Origin: an uncultured Planctomycetaceae bacterium
GTDB taxonomy: Bacteria; Planctomycetota; Planctomycetia; Pirellulales; Thermoguttaceae
DNA length: 7,316 bases
Direction: 5' to 3'
Assembly (NCBI GenBank): GCA_947307005.1
Contig: CAMZHY010000175.1
Location: 1-7,316 of the forward strand
The notes under the pieces are model-generated. The model was not told the DNA's origin. It saw nothing but the letters and a program-made list of their open reading frames with translations, and did no database searches. A program made the position numbers and the translations under genes. Shown here in pieces: positions 1 through 6,340 of this stretch (its first letter is position 1; the number at the start of each line of letters is the position of its first letter).

Positions 1-1330
1 CCGCGCAAATTGGCGCGCCTGTCGTTCCGCAAAGGAATAGAAATCGTCCTCCTTCCGCAAACCGGCGGTTCCGTCCCACTTGTCGAAGAGTTCGTTCCAG
101 ACGATGAACCCCATCTCGTCGCACGCGTCCATAAACGCGGACGAATTCGGGTTGTGGCTGGTGCGGATCGCGTTCGCCCCCATATCGCGCATGATCGAAA
201 GCTGACGACGGACCGCCGCAGGATGCGACGCGGCGCCGATAAGCCCTTGATCGTGATGAAGATCGACGCCGTTGAGTTGTACGCGACGACCGTTCAAATG
301 GAACCCGTCGTCCAGCGTCCACTCGGCGAGTCGAATCCCGAAACGCGTCGAATATTCGTCAAGGACGTACCCTCTCGCGTCTTTGAAACAGACCTCGGCA
401 CGATACATTCGCGGCGCGTCGACGTCCCAAAGAACGGCGTCAGTCAACTCCGCTTCAAAAGCGCAGACGGGAGCGTCTTCATACTGCGGAAACTGATTCG
501 CCTGCGAAAGCGCTTCATTCTTTTGAAAATTCGCTTTTAAATCAAGCGTCGACTCTTTCTCAAAGGCGATCTGCCCAGAGGGATCGATCAATTTGAGACA
601 CACGGTCGCGCCAGAAATATCGCGCGCAATCTCCGGAGTCGTCTCGACCTTGACGAAGGCGGAGCCTCTAACAGGGGTTTCGGGCTCGACCCGAGGCGTC
701 GTCACAACGACAGATCCTTGAGGAAGCCAAAGGTCTTTTGAACATTTGATCAGTTCGACGCCGCGATAGATTCCCGCGCCCGGATACCAACGAGAACGAT
801 GTTCTCGCGTGTCGCAACGAACTTCGATTAAGTTGTCCGCGTCCGTCTTCAAAAACGGAGTAATATCAACTTGAAACCCAAGATAACCGTAGTCCCAACC
901 GCCCGCGTAAAGACCGTTGACAAAAACCTCCGGAAACGACATAACGCCGTCGAACCCTAAAACGAAACGCTTGTCGGCGTCGCCTGCGTCGACATGAAGA
1001 TCGTGGCGATAGACGCCGACGCCGCGCCAGAACGCTTTGCCCGTCGCTCCGTCGAGCGAGGAATCAAATCCGCGTTCGATTGCCCAATCGTGCGGCAAAC
1101 GAACGCGCTTCGTTTCTTCCGTCTTTTCTTGGGGCTTCGCGTCGCCAATTTTTAAGGAGCGAATCGGCTCGGAACGAACGTCGTCGGGCGCGATAAGCGC
1201 AAAACTCCAGCCGTCGTTAAAGTTAAGCGTTTCGCGCGCCGAAGTTTGAACGAGCGCGACGAAAAGCGAGGTCGTCCCGAGAGCGACGAAAAACGCCGCT
1301 CGAGCTAAACGAGTAAATGAAAACGTCATA
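1..1330 (-). CDS. Secreted GH2 beta-galactosidase-like glycoside hydrolase, N-terminal part (runs off left edge)
   Basis: The first 443 residues are in the window, with no stop. Residues 1-31 look like a signal peptide (basic start, hydrophobic stretch 11-28, possible cleavage after TSA), so the enzyme should act in the periplasm or outside. The order of parts fits family GH2: a jelly-roll sugar-binding domain with LPHDW (78-82), FWRGVGVYR (100-108) and WYPGAGIYRG (181-190); an immunoglobulin-like domain (about 205-335); then the start of the TIM barrel with LNGVDLHHDQG (352-362) and NAIRTSHNP (386-394), the classical GH2 substrate-site segment. The catalytic acid/base (in a W..NE motif) and the nucleophile lie beyond the edge, so activity cannot be judged. 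GH2 also holds beta-mannosidases and beta-glucuronidases; these motifs fit beta-galactosidase best, but the exact substrate is uncertain. The start ATG has AAGGAG (1337-1342) six bases upstream. It lies 109 bp downstream of the phosphoesterase gene on the same strand. Confidence 0.9.
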
Positions 1331-1439
1331 ATTCGCTCCTTCCATAAGCGAAGATTTTAATCCTTATGAAACGCGACGCGCGCGACGGAGGGAAACATCC
1401 TCGGAGAATCGAACGTCGCGATTGCGAGGGGGAAGCCGT
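1331..1439. other. Short intergenic gap between phosphoesterase and GH2 genes
   Basis: This stretch holds the GH2 ribosome binding site (AAGGAG on the minus strand, 1337-1342) and GC-rich alternating CG sequence around 1374-1386. I see no convincing promoter and no hairpin followed by a T-run on the minus strand, so read-through from the phosphoesterase gene into the GH2 gene is the simplest reading. Confidence 0.5.
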
Positions 1440-2576
1440 TTACTCGAGAGTAAACTCAAAATTTTGCTTGTCGCCGCGATACCACGCGTGTTCCTGCGTC
1501 GTGGGAGAAATCGCAAAAAGGGGCGAGAACGTGCGGACTTTGACCGTCTTCATATCGCGAGAAAACTCGACGAGCTGAAGCCATCCGTCGCCGCCGTTCC
1601 CTTCCCAACCGCCCCCCATCGCCTGCATATCGCATACGAGTTGAGCGACGTCTTTTCCCGCCGCGTTTTTATCCATGCGGAAACCTGTGCAACCGTCCAT
1701 ATCGTCCGCCTTCGAATGATGTCCACAAATAACCATGCGGATATTCGCCGTAGGATAGACGAGTTCGTTCCAAATCGCTTCGCCAGATCGTCCCCCTTCT
1801 TTGTTAAGACCGTAGCCTTCTTGAGGATCGCGAATGCAATCGGCGGAATAAGGACGCAAGTAAGAGTGAGTTACAACAATTCCGAAGGCGTCGGCGTTTT
1901 CTGGACGTTCAAAAACGCTCTTCGCCCACTGCAACGCCTCAGGACGAGGCGCAAATTCAAGCGCGACGACGACAATTCGCTGTCCGTCGGTTCCTTTAAA
2001 CTGATACGCGGCGTTTTCAAGCGTCTTCGCGCCATACGCGTTTTCAAACATTTCAATGAGGACGCCTTGAAGCGCGGAATTGCGCTCAGGCGGGAAATAG
2101 TCGTTGAACCGCGTCTCGCGATTCAGTGAAGAACGCGTCCCGTAATGATTTCCGTCGGGATAAATGTAGGGGCCGTAATCGTGGTTGCCCGTAACGTTCA
2201 CATACGCGTAAATTCCGTCGAGGCGAGAAAACGCCTTAGAACACGCGTTCCACATTTGGAAGCTCGTCTGGTTCGCAAACTTTCCGTCCGGTTTCTGAAG
2301 ATTGTTCGATTCGACTAAATCGCCGACGCAAATCACCTGTTGGATGTTGAGCGTTTCTTTATTCTCGGCGATCCACGCGGTCATGAGTTCAAAGATTCCC
2401 TGATTCCTTCCATATCGCATATACGCTTGAGGATCCGGGATCACCACCATCGTCCAGCCGCCCTCCTGTTGTAGCGCCGGCGCGACATAAGCTTCCTTCT
2501 CCTCCTGCGCGATAAGAGAAGTTGAAACGAAGAACAAAAGAACCAACAGCAACGGCGTCGCCCATTTTTTCATCAT
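1440..2576 (-). CDS. Secreted calcineurin-like metallophosphoesterase
   Basis: 378 residues. Residues 1-23 form a clear signal peptide (MMKK, hydrophobic core 8-22, likely cleavage LIA|Q), so the enzyme is exported. The calcineurin-like phosphoesterase motifs are in order: IPDPQ (46-50), GDLVE (85-89), GNHD (130-133), VTHS (235-238) and CGHH (284-287), together forming a two-metal site. The first motif is D-x-Q rather than the textbook D-x-H; I recall this variant (IPDxQ) from secreted members of the superfamily, so the protein is probably active. The substrate is not readable: phosphomonoesters, phosphodiesters or phosphorylated glycans are all possible. Start: two ATGs lie in tandem; a weak GGTG sits 5 nt before the first and 8 nt before the second, so the true start may be 2573. 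A strong promoter lies at 2646-2674. The GH2 gene follows on the same strand, suggesting a two-gene extracytoplasmic unit. Confidence 0.88.
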   Translation of the reverse strand: MMKKWATPLLLVLLFFVSTSLIAQEEKEAYVAPALQQEGGWTMVVIPDPQAYMRYGRNQGIFELMTAWIAENKETLNIQQVICVGDLVESNNLQKPDGKFANQTSFQMWNACSKAFSRLDGIYAYVNVTGNHDYGPYIYPDGNHYGTRSSLNRETRFNDYFPPERNSALQGVLIEMFENAYGAKTLENAAYQFKGTDGQRIVVVALEFAPRPEALQWAKSVFERPENADAFGIVVTHSYLRPYSADCIRDPQEGYGLNKEGGRSGEAIWNELVYPTANIRMVICGHHSKADDMDGCTGFRMDKNAAGKDVAQLVCDMQAMGGGWEGNGGDGWLQLVEFSRDMKTVKVRTFSPLFAISPTTQEHAWYRGDKQNFEFTLE

Positions 2577-2645
2577 AAGTTCACCAGATTTCCGTGATTG
2601 AGACGTATTTTCTAAGCGTTTCGCGTTCCAATAACGCGTAGTCCG

Positions 2646-2674
2646 ATGATAACGGGACGAAGTCCTAAAGTCAA
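2646..2674 (-). promoter_or_regulatory. Strong sigma70-type promoter for phosphoesterase-GH2 unit
   Basis: Read on the minus strand there is TTGACT (2669-2674), a 17-base spacer, and TATCAT (2646-2651): five of six matches to each consensus hexamer at ideal spacing. The expected start of transcription, near 2639, gives a leader of about 60 bases before the phosphoesterase ATG. The spacer contains a short perfect dyad, GGAC-GAA-GTCC on the plus strand (2655-2665), which could be a regulator contact or chance. Confidence 0.7.
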
Positions 2675-2753
2675 GTCGGCGATGTTTTGCGCAAAAACGA
2701 TCGAAATTGAATCATCGCAGCTTTAATTTGTTTTCAAAATAGCGTCTGGGGCT

Positions 2754-2782
2754 TTCTCAGTCGCAGACAATGGAGTTATAAT
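2754..2782 (+). promoter_or_regulatory. Promoter for Cys-repeat protein gene
   Basis: A perfect TATAAT (2777-2782) lies 17 bases after TTCTCA (2754-2759; four of six matches to TTGACA). Transcription would start near 2789, about 59 bases before the ATG at 2848. This position argues against using the upstream in-frame ATG at 2788 as the protein start. Confidence 0.6.
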
Positions 2783-2834
2783 GGACGATGCGGATTGGTC
2801 CGCTCGACGTTGTTCATTTGATTCGCATTATTTT

Positions 2835-2839
2835 GGAGG
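2835..2839 (+). promoter_or_regulatory. Ribosome binding site deciding the start at 2848
   Basis: GGAGG lies 8 bases before the ATG at 2848. The upstream in-frame ATG at 2788 has no comparable sequence and would put 20 extra residues before a perfect signal peptide, so the internal start is preferred. Confidence 0.8.
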
Positions 2840-2847
2840 GGTCGGTC

Positions 2848-3180
2848 ATGTTCAAAAAAGCGTTATTAGCGATTTGCGTTCTCGTTCTCGTCGCGGCTAC
2901 TCCCGCCGACGCCGGCGCGCCTCGTTTCAAGGCGAGACTGTGCAACAACTGCGCGTTTGGCTCCAAAAAGGATAATTGCGTCAAGTGCGGCAAATGGGCG
3001 CCGAACGGATATTCGCCTGCAGGTTTGTGTAGCAACTGCGGATTTGGCGCTAAAGTTGAGTATTGCGTTAAGTGTGGTAAATGGGCGCCAAACAATTACG
3101 TTGAAGCAAGGCTTTGCAATAACTGCGGATTCGGCGCTAAAAAAGAAAATTGCGTCAAGTGCGGCAAATGGGCGAATTGA
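2848..3180 (+). CDS. Small exported protein of three tandem CX2CX8CX2C (zinc-knuckle-like) repeats
   Basis: 110 residues, not a family I can name. Residues 1-22 are a textbook signal peptide: FKK, hydrophobic core, ADA cleavage site, then GAPRF. The mature 88 residues are almost wholly three repeats with a period of 29 residues: 30-58, 59-87 and a shorter 88-110. Each reads roughly RLCNNCxFGAKxxNCVKCGKWAP, with cysteines at 32, 35, 44, 47; 61, 64, 73, 76; and 90, 93, 102, 105. The CVKCGKW half resembles a zinc knuckle and each unit has the spacing of a small four-Cys metal site, but zinc ribbons are normally cytoplasmic, so disulfides are also possible. There is no His in the mature part and no CXXCH, which argues against c-type heme. 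The mature part is strongly basic (about 15 K/R against 4 D/E). The gene has its own promoter and ribosome binding site and is followed after 55 bases by an intramembrane protease gene. Function unknown. Confidence 0.85.
   Translation: MFKKALLAICVLVLVAATPADAGAPRFKARLCNNCAFGSKKDNCVKCGKWAPNGYSPAGLCSNCGFGAKVEYCVKCGKWAPNNYVEARLCNNCGFGAKKENCVKCGKWAN
2935..3177 (+). repeat. Three in-gene tandem repeats, 87-bp period
   Basis: Units lie at 2935-3021, 3022-3108 and 3109-3177 (the last shortened before the stop). Units 1 and 3 share a perfect 27-base match (2974-3000 and 3148-3174, offset exactly 2 x 87), while the middle unit differs at four positions there (3061-3087), three of them silent C-to-T changes. 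Confidence 0.9.
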
Positions 3181-3206
3181 AAATCTCAAAAGCCGTTCTC
3201 GAAGAG

Positions 3207-3234
3207 TCCCTTATCAGGGATAACGCGCTGATAA
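3207..3234. repeat. Overlapping inverted repeats just upstream of the CPBP gene
   Basis: Several dyads overlap: TTATCAG (3211-3217) with CTGATAA (3228-3234), a 7-bp stem with a 10-base loop; TTATC-AGG-GATAA (3211-3223); and TCCCT-TATC-AGGGA (3207-3220). The two GATAA copies (3219 and 3230) are 11 bases apart, about one helical turn. No T-run follows, so it is not an ordinary terminator. It could be an operator or a leader RNA structure controlling translation of the next gene, which starts 2 bases later. Confidence 0.45.
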
Positions 3235-3235
3235 T

Positions 3236-4072
3236 ATGACAAATTGTGACAATGACATAAGTGAGAGCGACGTCGCGCTCGTTTACGAAGGGACGTTCAT
3301 TCGTTCCGCGATTCGCTACGCGCAGGCGTTCGTCAGAGGAAGAAATCTAAAAACGACGATCATCTTGCTTTACGCCGTCGTCGCGCTGACTCTGTGGAAG
3401 TATGTTCCGTCGCCCCCCAAGTTCGCCGATCCTGAAACGGGACGTTGTGTTCTTTCCCTCGGCGCGCAGACGCTCGAACGTCCGCTCGCCGGAACGCTCC
3501 ATCCGTCTCCCCTCCTCTTCCTCTGGAACGCGCGCAAAATCTGGGCGGCGTTCTTCATCATGGGCGTCGTTCCTGCATGCGTCGTCAAGTTCGTTTTTCA
3601 CGAGCGTCTCGCCGACTATGGACTTTTTCTAAGATCGCCGAAAAGATTCGCGACCACTTTCGTTTTCTTCGTTCCGATATTCCTACTCGTAGGATGGTTA
3701 AGCGGCAGAACTGAAGGATTTTACAACGTCTACCCCTTCAATCCGTTCGCCGGAGCTTCTTGGACTTGTCTCGTCGTTCACTCGGCGCTGTACTTTTTCC
3801 TTTACTATCTTGCTTGGGAATTTATGTTTCGAGGTTTCATCCAACTCGGACTCGCTCAAACGATTGGTCCCGTCCCCGCCATTCTTGTTCAGGTCTTCGC
3901 TTCGACGGCTCTCCATTATGGACACCCGTTGTCTGAGACGCTTGGCTGCGTCGCAGGCGGTCTCCTTTGGGGGTATCTCGTCTTTCGGACCAAATCGATC
4001 TGGCCGGGCTGGATTCAACACGCGACTCTAGGAATTGCGCTCGATTGGAGCCTTATTCTCAACGCAAGCTAA
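3236..4072 (+). CDS. CPBP-family (Rce1-like) intramembrane protease
   Basis: 278 residues and strongly hydrophobic, with probable membrane segments near 40-55, 102-120, 140-158, 175-193, 208-226 and 238-255. It carries CPBP (ABI/CAAX) motifs: WEFMFRG (194-200), where E195 and R199 fill the ExxxR positions; LHYGHP (226-231), with H227 as the likely second-motif histidine; and QHATLGIALD (261-270), with H262 in the last motif. The first Glu of the usual EExxxR is Trp; I recall WExxFRG with a following HxGxPxxE as a regular subfamily pattern, so I do not read it as damage. Family members include CAAX prenyl endopeptidases and bacteriocin-immunity proteins; many bacterial ones have no known substrate. 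The 40-residue N-terminal tail is probably cytoplasmic. No Shine-Dalgarno sits at normal distance from this only possible ATG: AGGGA (3216-3220) is 15 bases away, and inverted repeats abut the start. It lies between the Cys-repeat gene and the aldo/keto reductase, likely co-transcribed. Confidence 0.82.
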   Translation: MTNCDNDISESDVALVYEGTFIRSAIRYAQAFVRGRNLKTTIILLYAVVALTLWKYVPSPPKFADPETGRCVLSLGAQTLERPLAGTLHPSPLLFLWNARKIWAAFFIMGVVPACVVKFVFHERLADYGLFLRSPKRFATTFVFFVPIFLLVGWLSGRTEGFYNVYPFNPFAGASWTCLVVHSALYFFLYYLAWEFMFRGFIQLGLAQTIGPVPAILVQVFASTALHYGHPLSETLGCVAGGLLWGYLVFRTKSIWPGWIQHATLGIALDWSLILNAS

Positions 4073-4107
4073 TAGACAAACGTTTTTACGCCTCTTGAGG
4101 TCGAAAA

Positions 4108-5139
4108 ATGCGGTTCAGACAAATCGGAACGACGGAAATCGAAGCGTCGGCTGTCGGACTCGGAACGTGGGTTATGGGCGGCTGGATGTGGGGCGGTTGC
4201 GACGACGCAGTCGCCGAACGCGCCGTTCAGACGGCGCTCGACGCGGGAATCACGCTAATCGACACAGCTCCGATATACGGGTTTGGTCGCTCGGAAGAAA
4301 CGGTCGGTCGCGCGATTCGCAAACGTCGCGATTCCGTCGTCGTCGCTTCTAAATGCGGTCTGTATTGGGACTACGCGCCGCTTCCTCCAAACTGCGGGGA
4401 ACTGCATTGTTTCGCAAACGACGCGGGACGAACGCAAACGCTTGAAAAATACGCCGTATATCGCTGGCTTCGCCCCGACGTCCTGCGACGAGGAGTCGAA
4501 GACAGTCTCCGACGGCTGAAAACCGACTATATCGACGTCATGCAAATTCACCACGCGTCCGACCGTACGACGGCGATTGCCGACGCAATGGGCGAATTGG
4601 AAGAGTTGCGACGAGAAGGGAAAATACGCGCGATCGGTATCTCAAACGCCAACCGCGCCCAATTTGACGAATTCTGCGCTAAAGGCGTCCTCGACGTCGA
4701 TCAGGAACGTTACTCGATGTTAGATCGACGAATTGAGACAAACGGTCTCCTAGACGGTTGCAAAGAAAAAAAAGCGTCGCTCTTTGCGTATTCGCCCCTT
4801 GAAAACGGACTGCTTACGGGCAAGCTCGACCCAAGTCGAGTCTACAAACAGGGCGATCTGCGCCTCGGCAATCCGAAATTTTCGAAAGACAATGTCAAAA
4901 GAGTCAACGAGGCGCTCGACGCAATCCGTGAAATCGCGCGTCGTTACAACCTCGAGGTCGGTCAGTTCGCCGTCGCTTGGGTTCTTTCGCGATATGACAA
5001 GGCGTTTGCCCTCTGCGGAGCAAGGACGCCGGAACACGCCCTTTCCCACGCCGCGGCGGGGGACGCGGTTATCGAGTCCGAGGATATAGAAGCAGTCGAC
5101 GCGATTCTCAGCAATTTCGGTCTCGTCGATCTCCGCTAA
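4108..5139 (+). CDS. Aldo/keto reductase
   Basis: 343 residues, a normal length for the superfamily, with an (alpha/beta)8 barrel and no signal peptide, so cytoplasmic and NAD(P)H-dependent. The catalytic tetrad is complete: D52 and Y57 in DTAPIYG (52-58), K82 in SKCG, and H148 in MQIHHASD (145-152). Further family marks are GLGTWVMGGW (17-26), GKIRAIGISN (171-180), YSPLENGLLTGK (228-239) and the cofactor phosphate-side segment CGARTPEH (303-310). A loop of about 35 residues (85-120, containing three Cys/His-rich turns) is inserted after the K82 strand. The overall pattern resembles the IolS/YhdN-like (AKR11) group, which acts on sugar or polyol-like carbonyls, but the substrate cannot be deduced. 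GAGG (4097-4100) lies seven bases before the ATG. The gene starts 35 bases after the CPBP gene and is followed by a strong terminator, so it is probably the last gene of that unit. Confidence 0.92.
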   Translation: MRFRQIGTTEIEASAVGLGTWVMGGWMWGGCDDAVAERAVQTALDAGITLIDTAPIYGFGRSEETVGRAIRKRRDSVVVASKCGLYWDYAPLPPNCGELHCFANDAGRTQTLEKYAVYRWLRPDVLRRGVEDSLRRLKTDYIDVMQIHHASDRTTAIADAMGELEELRREGKIRAIGISNANRAQFDEFCAKGVLDVDQERYSMLDRRIETNGLLDGCKEKKASLFAYSPLENGLLTGKLDPSRVYKQGDLRLGNPKFSKDNVKRVNEALDAIREIARRYNLEVGQFAVAWVLSRYDKAFALCGARTPEHALSHAAAGDAVIESEDIEAVDAILSNFGLVDLR

Positions 5140-5157
5140 AAGTCAAGCGTTTCAACG

Positions 5158-5191
5158 AAAAAGGCGGCGTCGCGCGGACGTCGCCTTTTTT
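5158..5191. terminator. Strong bidirectional intrinsic terminator
   Basis: AAAAAGGCG (5158-5166) pairs with CGCCTTTTT (5182-5190), and the stem continues inward as GCGTC/GACGT with one G-U pair, giving 14 bp around a GCGCG loop. Six Ts follow on the plus strand (5186-5191) and five Ts on the minus strand. It sits 18 bases after the aldo/keto reductase stop and about 35 bases after the oxidoreductase stop on the other strand, so it serves both convergent units. Confidence 0.92.
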
Positions 5192-5226
5192 AACGTTGAC
5201 ATGAAAAACGCAAAACTTGCTTTGCG

Positions 5227-6288
5227 TTACCCCACGATTCGGAGATTCCTCTGTTGCGGCGCGTAGATTCGCCGAGTCCGCGCGTCAAGGTCGCGGACGA
5301 TCTCTTCCGCGACGGCGACCGCTTGGGCCGCGCGTTCGCCCGGAACGACGGAGCGTTCTCCGCGTAGAATTGCGGAGACGAAATTTTGCATCTCAAGCGC
5401 GAGCGCGTCAATCGGATCATGGACTAGTTCGATCGTCTCGTACTCGTCGCGCATGAAAGTCGAAACGCGCGGAGCCATTTCGGCAAAAGACACGGAATCG
5501 GGCGAGTAAACGCCGCTTAGCACGTCGTCCTTGGGACGAACAAGGGTCGCGGAACGCGCGGCGAAATCGATATGGAACGTTTTTGTCGCCGTTTGAATCG
5601 ACATGCGCCGCCGCGCTTCCTGTTCTATTCGCGACGCCTTGAAACGCGCGACGGAACCGTTTGCAAAGAGAAGCGTTGCAAACGCGGCGTCTTCATGTCC
5701 GCCAAGTTGAGCAAACCCAACCGCTGAAACGCGCTCTACTTCGGACGGAATAAGCGAGAGAACAAGTTCAAGGTCGTGAATCATGAGATCCAACGTCGCG
5801 CCAACGTCGGTTGAACGGAACGTATATCCGCTCGTTCTTTCGGCTTCGATCGCGACGGGTTCCAACCCCAACCTTACTTCTTCGAGACGCTCAAGCGCGG
5901 CGCGCCACGCGGGATTGTGCTGTTCAACGTGACCGCCCTGAAAAACAAGCCCCTTTTCGCGCGCAAGTCTAGCGAGTTCAAGCGCCGACGCGCCGTCGGT
6001 CGTTACGGGCTTCTCCATAAGCAGATGCTTGCCCGCGCGAAGAACTTCGCGTCCGATTTCCGCGTGAAGAACGGAAGGGGTCGCGACAACAACCGCGTCG
6101 ACTTGCGACAAAAGCTCAGAAAGAGTCCCGTATTCGCCGACGCCAAATTGATTCGCGACGCGCTTGCGATTTGTTTCGCTAACGTCAAAAACGCCGACAA
6201 AATCAACCTCGGGATTCGACGCGGCCTTGGACGCGTGAAAGCCGCCAAGTCGCCCTGTTCCGACGATCCCTAATCGCGTTTTTTTCAT
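5227..6288 (-). CDS. Gfo/Idh/MocA-family NAD(P)-dependent oxidoreductase, lpxC-linked
   Basis: 353 residues from the ATG at 6288, which has AAGGA (6296-6300) seven bases upstream and begins directly with the Rossmann strand; a longer in-frame extension to 6534 would run back into lpxC and is unlikely. The dinucleotide-binding motif is GIVGTGRLG (7-15). MEKPVT (91-96) carries the conserved EKP lysine (K93). The C-terminal substrate domain has GGHVEQHNPAWRA (118-130), ERTSGYTFRSTDVGATLDLMIHDLEL (150-174, with D167, H171 and D172 at the expected catalytic positions), and ASRIEQEARRRM (218-229). This family oxidises or reduces sugar hydroxyls. Genes of this branch often sit in lpx clusters, and GnnA, which oxidises UDP-GlcNAc at C3, is one lpx-linked member, so a UDP-amino-sugar role is plausible. 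No GnnB-type aminotransferase is in the window, so the reaction stays unproven. It follows lpxC by 52 bases and is probably in its operon. Confidence 0.88.
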   Translation of the reverse strand: MKKTRLGIVGTGRLGGFHASKAASNPEVDFVGVFDVSETNRKRVANQFGVGEYGTLSELLSQVDAVVVATPSVLHAEIGREVLRAGKHLLMEKPVTTDGASALELARLAREKGLVFQGGHVEQHNPAWRAALERLEEVRLGLEPVAIEAERTSGYTFRSTDVGATLDLMIHDLELVLSLIPSEVERVSAVGFAQLGGHEDAAFATLLFANGSVARFKASRIEQEARRRMSIQTATKTFHIDFAARSATLVRPKDDVLSGVYSPDSVSFAEMAPRVSTFMRDEYETIELVHDPIDALALEMQNFVSAILRGERSVVPGERAAQAVAVAEEIVRDLDARTRRIYAPQQRNLRIVG

Positions 6289-6340
6289 CGTTTTATCCTT
6301 GGAAAACCGTTGAACGCCCGATTCGTAATCCGTTTGAACG

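Larger units (their letters stand above)
2577..2847. other. Divergent intergenic regulatory region
   Basis: These 271 bases separate two divergent transcription units and hold a promoter for each (2646-2674 minus, 2754-2782 plus). The roughly 80 bases between the two promoters (about 2675-2753) are AT-richer than the flanking genes and are the natural place for a shared regulator to bind, though I recognise no specific operator there. No small gene with a supported start is visible; reading frames that open at 2781 and 2788 start at or beside the predicted transcription start and lack a ribosome binding site. Confidence 0.6.

Noticed and set aside
10..540. Plus-strand 176-residue open frame
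   Set aside because: It is antisense to the GH2 gene, whose minus-strand translation shows clear family motifs throughout; the plus-strand product is Arg-rich and matches nothing.
1439..1454. Near-palindrome TTTACTC-GA-GAGTAAA at the end of the phosphoesterase gene, as a terminator
   Set aside because: The stem is AT-rich with almost no loop and has no following T-run; it overlaps the stop codon and looks fortuitous.
1422..2129. Plus-strand 235-residue open frame
   Set aside because: It lies opposite the phosphoesterase gene, is Arg-rich, and has no ribosome binding site; it is a shadow caused by codon bias.
2788..2847. Upstream start adding 20 residues to the Cys-repeat protein
   Set aside because: The ATG coincides with the predicted transcription start and has no ribosome binding site, while the ATG at 2848 has GGAGG and begins a clean signal peptide.
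2866..2877. Cys at residue 10 of the repeat protein as a lipobox
   Set aside because: The Cys is preceded by Ile rather than Gly/Ala/Ser and is followed by more hydrophobic core; the ADA site fits ordinary signal cleavage.
2935..3177. Multiheme cytochrome from paired CXXC motifs
   Set aside because: No CXXC is followed by His and the mature protein contains no His.
2935..3177. CRISPR-like array
   Set aside because: The 87-bp repeats are translated in frame as a cysteine repeat protein with no separate unique spacers.
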